DNA from: PCPOR2b sp965220385
Lineage (GTDB): Bacteria; Poribacteria; WGA-4E; PCPOR2b
Length of the DNA: 64,000 bases
Reading direction: 5' to 3'
Assembly (NCBI GenBank): GCA_965220385.1
Contig: OZ244825.1
Coordinates: 2,790,001 to 2,854,000 of the forward strand
Each line of letters opens with the position of its first letter. Positions within the stretch are counted from its first letter, which is position 1. Below the pieces are notes generated by a model, which saw only the letters and a list, made by a program, of their open reading frames with translations, was not told where the DNA came from and did no database searches. The position numbers and the translations under genes are program-made. Of the stretch, positions 61,032 through 64,000 are shown in pieces.

Positions 61032-62009
61032 TCAAATTCTCTCTTGATCCAAGCAGGACTCGGCGGTAATGGGTGTTTCTGTCCTGGCTCGATTCAAAAT
61101 TGCTTTAGCCTCAGCAACGTCCTGATTAATCTGAGCAACCAACATCTCTGGGTTTGGAAATCTCTGCTCAGCCCGAATCTTTTCGATAAAAAAAATCTCT
61201 ATTTTTTTTCCATATATCATCTTCTTAAAGTTGAACAGGTGGGTTTCAACTTGGAATTTTTCTCCGCCAAACGTAGGTCTAGTACCCATATTCAGCACGC
61301 CATCAAACATATCTCCATCTGATTTGACCCGCACGGCGTAGACCCCACTCGGTGGTAACATCTGATTTCCTGCCTCAATGTTAGCGGTAGGAAACCCGAT
61401 CTGTCGCCCACGCCCCTCGCCCTCTACTACCTCACCCATAATTGAGTATCGGCGTCCTAGGAGCTCAGATGCGATATTTAGGCTACCCTCTGCAATGGCT
61501 TCGCGAACGCGTGTGCTATGAACAGGCTCGCCGTGAAGCTGCACGGGACCGACAATCGTCACGTCAAATTGGTGCTGATTTCCAAGCTGCTTGAGGGCCT
61601 CGGCATTACCGGATCGTCCCTTGCCAAACTGCCAATCGTAGCCGACGATAACTTGCTTAGCGCCCAATCGACGCAGTAGCACTTGCTGAACAAAGGCGTC
61701 AGGAGACATCTGCTGCAGATAGGCGTCAAAGCGTGCGAAGACGACAGCATCAACGCCGAGCTGTTCTAATATCTCAATTTTCTTTGGAAGGGTTGTCAAG
61801 GTTGGGGGACATTTTTCAGGAGCAAGGAAAGCCAAGGGCGGTGGCTCAAAGGTCAGCACAAAACTCGGTAGATTGGTCTTTTTCGTTTGGGTCAACACCT
61901 GCCGGATGACCGCTTGATGTCCAACATGCAGTCCATCAAACACACCAACAGTAACAATAGACTCCTGAAACGATTTAGAAGGGGCGTCTAGATCATAGTA
62001 AATCTGCAA
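61032..62009 (-). CDS. ribF: Bifunctional riboflavin kinase/FAD synthetase
   Basis: This 325-residue enzyme makes FMN and then FAD. The N-terminal nucleotidyltransferase domain has TVGVFDGLHVGHQ and STRVREAI; the C-terminal kinase domain has GRGRQIGFPTANI and FDGVLNMGTRPTF. Length is normal. It lies 31 bp after truB. Confidence 0.95.
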   Translation of the reverse strand: MQIYYDLDAPSKSFQESIVTVGVFDGLHVGHQAVIRQVLTQTKKTNLPSFVLTFEPPPLAFLAPEKCPPTLTTLPKKIEILEQLGVDAVVFARFDAYLQQMSPDAFVQQVLLRRLGAKQVIVGYDWQFGKGRSGNAEALKQLGNQHQFDVTIVGPVQLHGEPVHSTRVREAIAEGSLNIASELLGRRYSIMGEVVEGEGRGRQIGFPTANIEAGNQMLPPSGVYAVRVKSDGDMFDGVLNMGTRPTFGGEKFQVETHLFNFKKMIYGKKIEIFFIEKIRAEQRFPNPEMLVAQINQDVAEAKAILNRARTETPITAESCLDQERI

Positions 62010-62040
62010 ATTTAGTCTCCAAAGACTAATAACTGGAAAG

Positions 62041-62766
62041 TCATCGAGTAAGCACTAACTGCTGCTTTAACATATTATCAACGACCTCAATTGGAATCAC
62101 GGCCTGAACAGCAGATTCGGAGGTGCGTTCAAGGGCATCGAATGTGTGTGCGCTCTCGATGCTGAATATACCAGATCGAGTCCGAGTAAGGTCTGAAAGA
62201 TGAGCACCGCAGCCCAATGCTGTTCCTATATCTGAAGCGAGGGTTCGAATATACGTTCCCTTAGAGCAAACAACCCGGAAACGGACTTCAGGAGGGCTAA
62301 ACAGTAGCAATTCGATAGATTCGATAGAAACGTGCCTCGGGCGACGCTCGACGTTAATCCCTCGACGCGCCAACTTGTAAAGAGGTTTACCCTTATGCTT
62401 TACCGCGGAAAACATCGGCGGTATTTGCTCGATTTCGCCAATAAACTGCTGACAGACGGATAGAGTTTGGTCGAGAGTTATCTGGCTGGCATCCAGAATC
62501 TTGGTAATTTGTCCGTTGGCATCAAGGGTATCGGTTGTAATTCCCAGCGTAAGCGTACCTTCATATTCTTTGGTGCCAGCCTGCAGCGCTTCAAATAGCT
62601 TTGTTCCCTTTCCCAGACAGATGAGTAGGACACCCGTAGCATCCGGATCAAGCGTGCCCCCATGTCCCGCCTTTTTCACATTTAGTAGGCGTTTCACGTA
62701 ATCCACAGCCTGTCTTGAGGTAATTTTTGGGGGTTTATTGAGATTGAGAACGCCGTGAATTCCCAT
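62041..62766 (-). CDS. truB: tRNA pseudouridine(55) synthase
   Basis: This 241-residue enzyme converts U55 of tRNA to pseudouridine. The catalytic Asp40 is in GHGGTLDPDATGVL, with YEGTLTLGITTDT and CSKGTYIRTLASDIG. There is no C-terminal PUA domain of the longer type. It lies in the rbfA-nrnA-truB-ribF block. Confidence 0.95.
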   Translation of the reverse strand: MGIHGVLNLNKPPKITSRQAVDYVKRLLNVKKAGHGGTLDPDATGVLLICLGKGTKLFEALQAGTKEYEGTLTLGITTDTLDANGQITKILDASQITLDQTLSVCQQFIGEIEQIPPMFSAVKHKGKPLYKLARRGINVERRPRHVSIESIELLLFSPPEVRFRVVCSKGTYIRTLASDIGTALGCGAHLSDLTRTRSGIFSIESAHTFDALERTSESAVQAVIPIEVVDNMLKQQLVLTR

Positions 62767-62884
62767 CGTCTATCAAGCGGGGCTTACTGTAAAATCAACT
62801 TCATGCCAGACGGCGATGCCAGACCAATATCCCAACGAAGCGCCGTATAACTACACTGCTTATCGTCCAATTCCAGCCTTCACC

Positions 62885-63856
62885 CTATTTGCTCATCTGT
62901 CGTTGTGCTACTACCACTAGTTGTGCAATTGCCTCTTCACAGGGTGTATCGATCTCACAGCCAGCGGCGCGCTGATGTCCACCACCGCCAAATTCGGAAG
63001 CAATCTCGCCGACATCAACAGACGATTTGCTCCGTAGACTCACCTTCGATTCACCATGTTTCTGCTCACTCGCCAAAATTGCCACCTCAACGGTGTCGAT
63101 AGAGCGGATATGATTAATAAACCCGTCAACATTGTCGCGGGTCGTTCCAGTTTTACGAAACATCTCCTGTGTTGCATATAACCAACCGATTTTGCCATCC
63201 GGTGTGGTGCCGATAGTCTGAAAAACTTCACTCAGTAACAGAATCGTTCCAATAGGCAAAGTCTCGTAGACAGCACGGTACACTTCGTCAACAGCGATCC
63301 CCTCCCGAATTAAATCTGCTGCGACACGGTGAGACGCCGGGGTCGAATTGGAATATCGAAAACAGCCGGTATCGAACATAATCCCTGTATAGAGGCAAAG
63401 CGCACGTTCGTTTCCTATTGGGGTTCCGTGATGTCGAATCAGTCGGTAGACGATCTCCGATGTCGATGAGGCATCGGTTTCGACAAGATTATAATCACCA
63501 AAGTGCTCAGCAGCAGTATGGTGGTCAATGTTGACGATTGCCTTGGTCGGGACGAGAGAGCGAGACAGATATCCACCAATACGCTTCAACACGCCTGCGT
63601 CTAGTACGACGAGAACTTCGGGCGGGTTATTGCGAAAGGCTTTAGCAGGTAAGATGGCGTCGTAGAAGGGAAGAAATCTGTAATTCTTTGGTGCGGCATC
63701 GGTGTTGAAAATGTTGACCTGTTTTCCGAGGTCCTTAAGGAAGGAGTAGAGTGCTAACTCAGATCCGAGCGCATCGCCGTCCGGATTGACATGTGTAGAG
63801 AGCGCAAAAGACTGATGTTGGTCAAAGACCCGCAAAATTGCTTGATAATCTTCCAT
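62885..63856 (-). CDS. nrnA: DHH-DHHA1 phosphoesterase (NrnA-like oligoribonuclease/pAp phosphatase)
   Basis: This 323-residue enzyme has the DHH motifs HVNPDGDALGSE, DAGVLKRIG and VNIDHHTAAEHFGDYN, and a DHHA1 end with GGGGHQRAAGCEI. Such enzymes degrade nanoRNA and hydrolyse pAp from sulfur metabolism. The ATG is 10 bp from the rbfA stop, and the gene is in its usual place before truB. Confidence 0.92.
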   Translation of the reverse strand: MEDYQAILRVFDQHQSFALSTHVNPDGDALGSELALYSFLKDLGKQVNIFNTDAAPKNYRFLPFYDAILPAKAFRNNPPEVLVVLDAGVLKRIGGYLSRSLVPTKAIVNIDHHTAAEHFGDYNLVETDASSTSEIVYRLIRHHGTPIGNERALCLYTGIMFDTGCFRYSNSTPASHRVAADLIREGIAVDEVYRAVYETLPIGTILLLSEVFQTIGTTPDGKIGWLYATQEMFRKTGTTRDNVDGFINHIRSIDTVEVAILASEQKHGESKVSLRSKSSVDVGEIASEFGGGGHQRAAGCEIDTPCEEAIAQLVVVAQRQMSK

Positions 63857-63866
63857 AGCGGATTAA

Positions 63867-64000
63867 CTAATTGGGCCGGGTTGGCTCATTGTCGGAAGGG
63901 GACGAATTTTCTTCTTCGGTATGAATTTTCTTGAGCAAGCGATCTATCTGCATCAATTGATCGACAGAATCGTCTAATTCAAAACGCAGTTCAGGGGCGT
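63867..64000 (-). CDS. rbfA: Ribosome-binding factor A, C-terminal end only
   Basis: The window edge cuts the gene; 44 codons remain, reading PELRFELDDSVDQLMQIDRLLKKI and a short acidic tail before TAG. The PELxF.xD.S.....I..LL pattern is that of RbfA, which binds immature 30S subunits. Its location upstream of nrnA-truB-ribF-rpsO-pnp supports the call. Confidence 0.85.
   Translation of the reverse strand, partial: APELRFELDDSVDQLMQIDRLLKKIHTEEENSSPSDNEPTRPN

Overview
The window reads as chromosome from a sponge-symbiont-like bacterium of the Candidatus Poribacteria kind. This is inference. It rests on a very large secreted protein combining LRR and WD40 repeats with an FlgD-like C-terminus (NYPNPFNPETWIPYRL), a sulfatase, sugar-acid catabolic enzymes, scattered small palindromic repeats and a REP-associated transposase. 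No rRNA or tRNA gene was seen, so the placement is unanchored. GC content looks close to 50 %, and genes lie on both strands in short operons.

Positions 1-13,000 are mostly minus strand and concern respiration and uptake. They hold a truncated secreted cupredoxin gene, two paralogous amino-acid-type ABC binding lipoproteins with an intact IS982-family element inserted between them, a small cytochrome c, a dicarboxylate symporter, and a Rieske / split cytochrome b / octaheme cytochrome c operon (quinol:cytochrome c oxidoreductase). The cupredoxin gene and the Rieske operon share an identical 16-bp palindrome exactly 18 bp upstream of similar -35 boxes, which suggests one regulon.

Positions 12,600-15,664 are a gene-poor, repeat-rich stretch. 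It holds transposase and cytochrome relics, a convincing stand-alone small RNA unit (promoter, about 200 nt, intrinsic terminator), and a small membrane-protein gene whose signal peptide is split by an 84-bp insertion with a 9-bp target duplication. The 1526-residue LRR/Ig/WD40 protein follows. Positions 20,246-25,568 carry more repeats, an aldolase, a RAYT transposase between two copies of its repeat, an unusual endonuclease-cyclophilin fusion and an HtrA-like protease.

Positions 25,569-36,412 hold sugar-acid or aromatic catabolism genes (OYE-type reductase, enolase-superfamily dehydratase, double-length UxaA), a glycosyltransferase/radical SAM pair, and a histidine kinase-APS kinase pair. 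Positions 36,700-45,582 on the plus strand hold an ECF sigma factor, then a cassette of DUF262 fused to two S1 domains, a DUF3696-type ATPase and an unrecognised 332-residue protein, followed by a RecQ-like helicase, a sulfatase and a DUF2007 zinc-ribbon protein. The three-gene cassette is the best candidate for an undescribed (possibly anti-phage) system.

Positions 45,610-64,000 are minus strand and mainly housekeeping: DUF4432 epimerase, HAD hydrolase, nucleotidyltransferase, TrkH-TrkA, amidohydrolase-gcvT-gcvH-gcvP, two lipoproteins, and the conserved rbfA-nrnA-truB-ribF-rpsO-pnp block.
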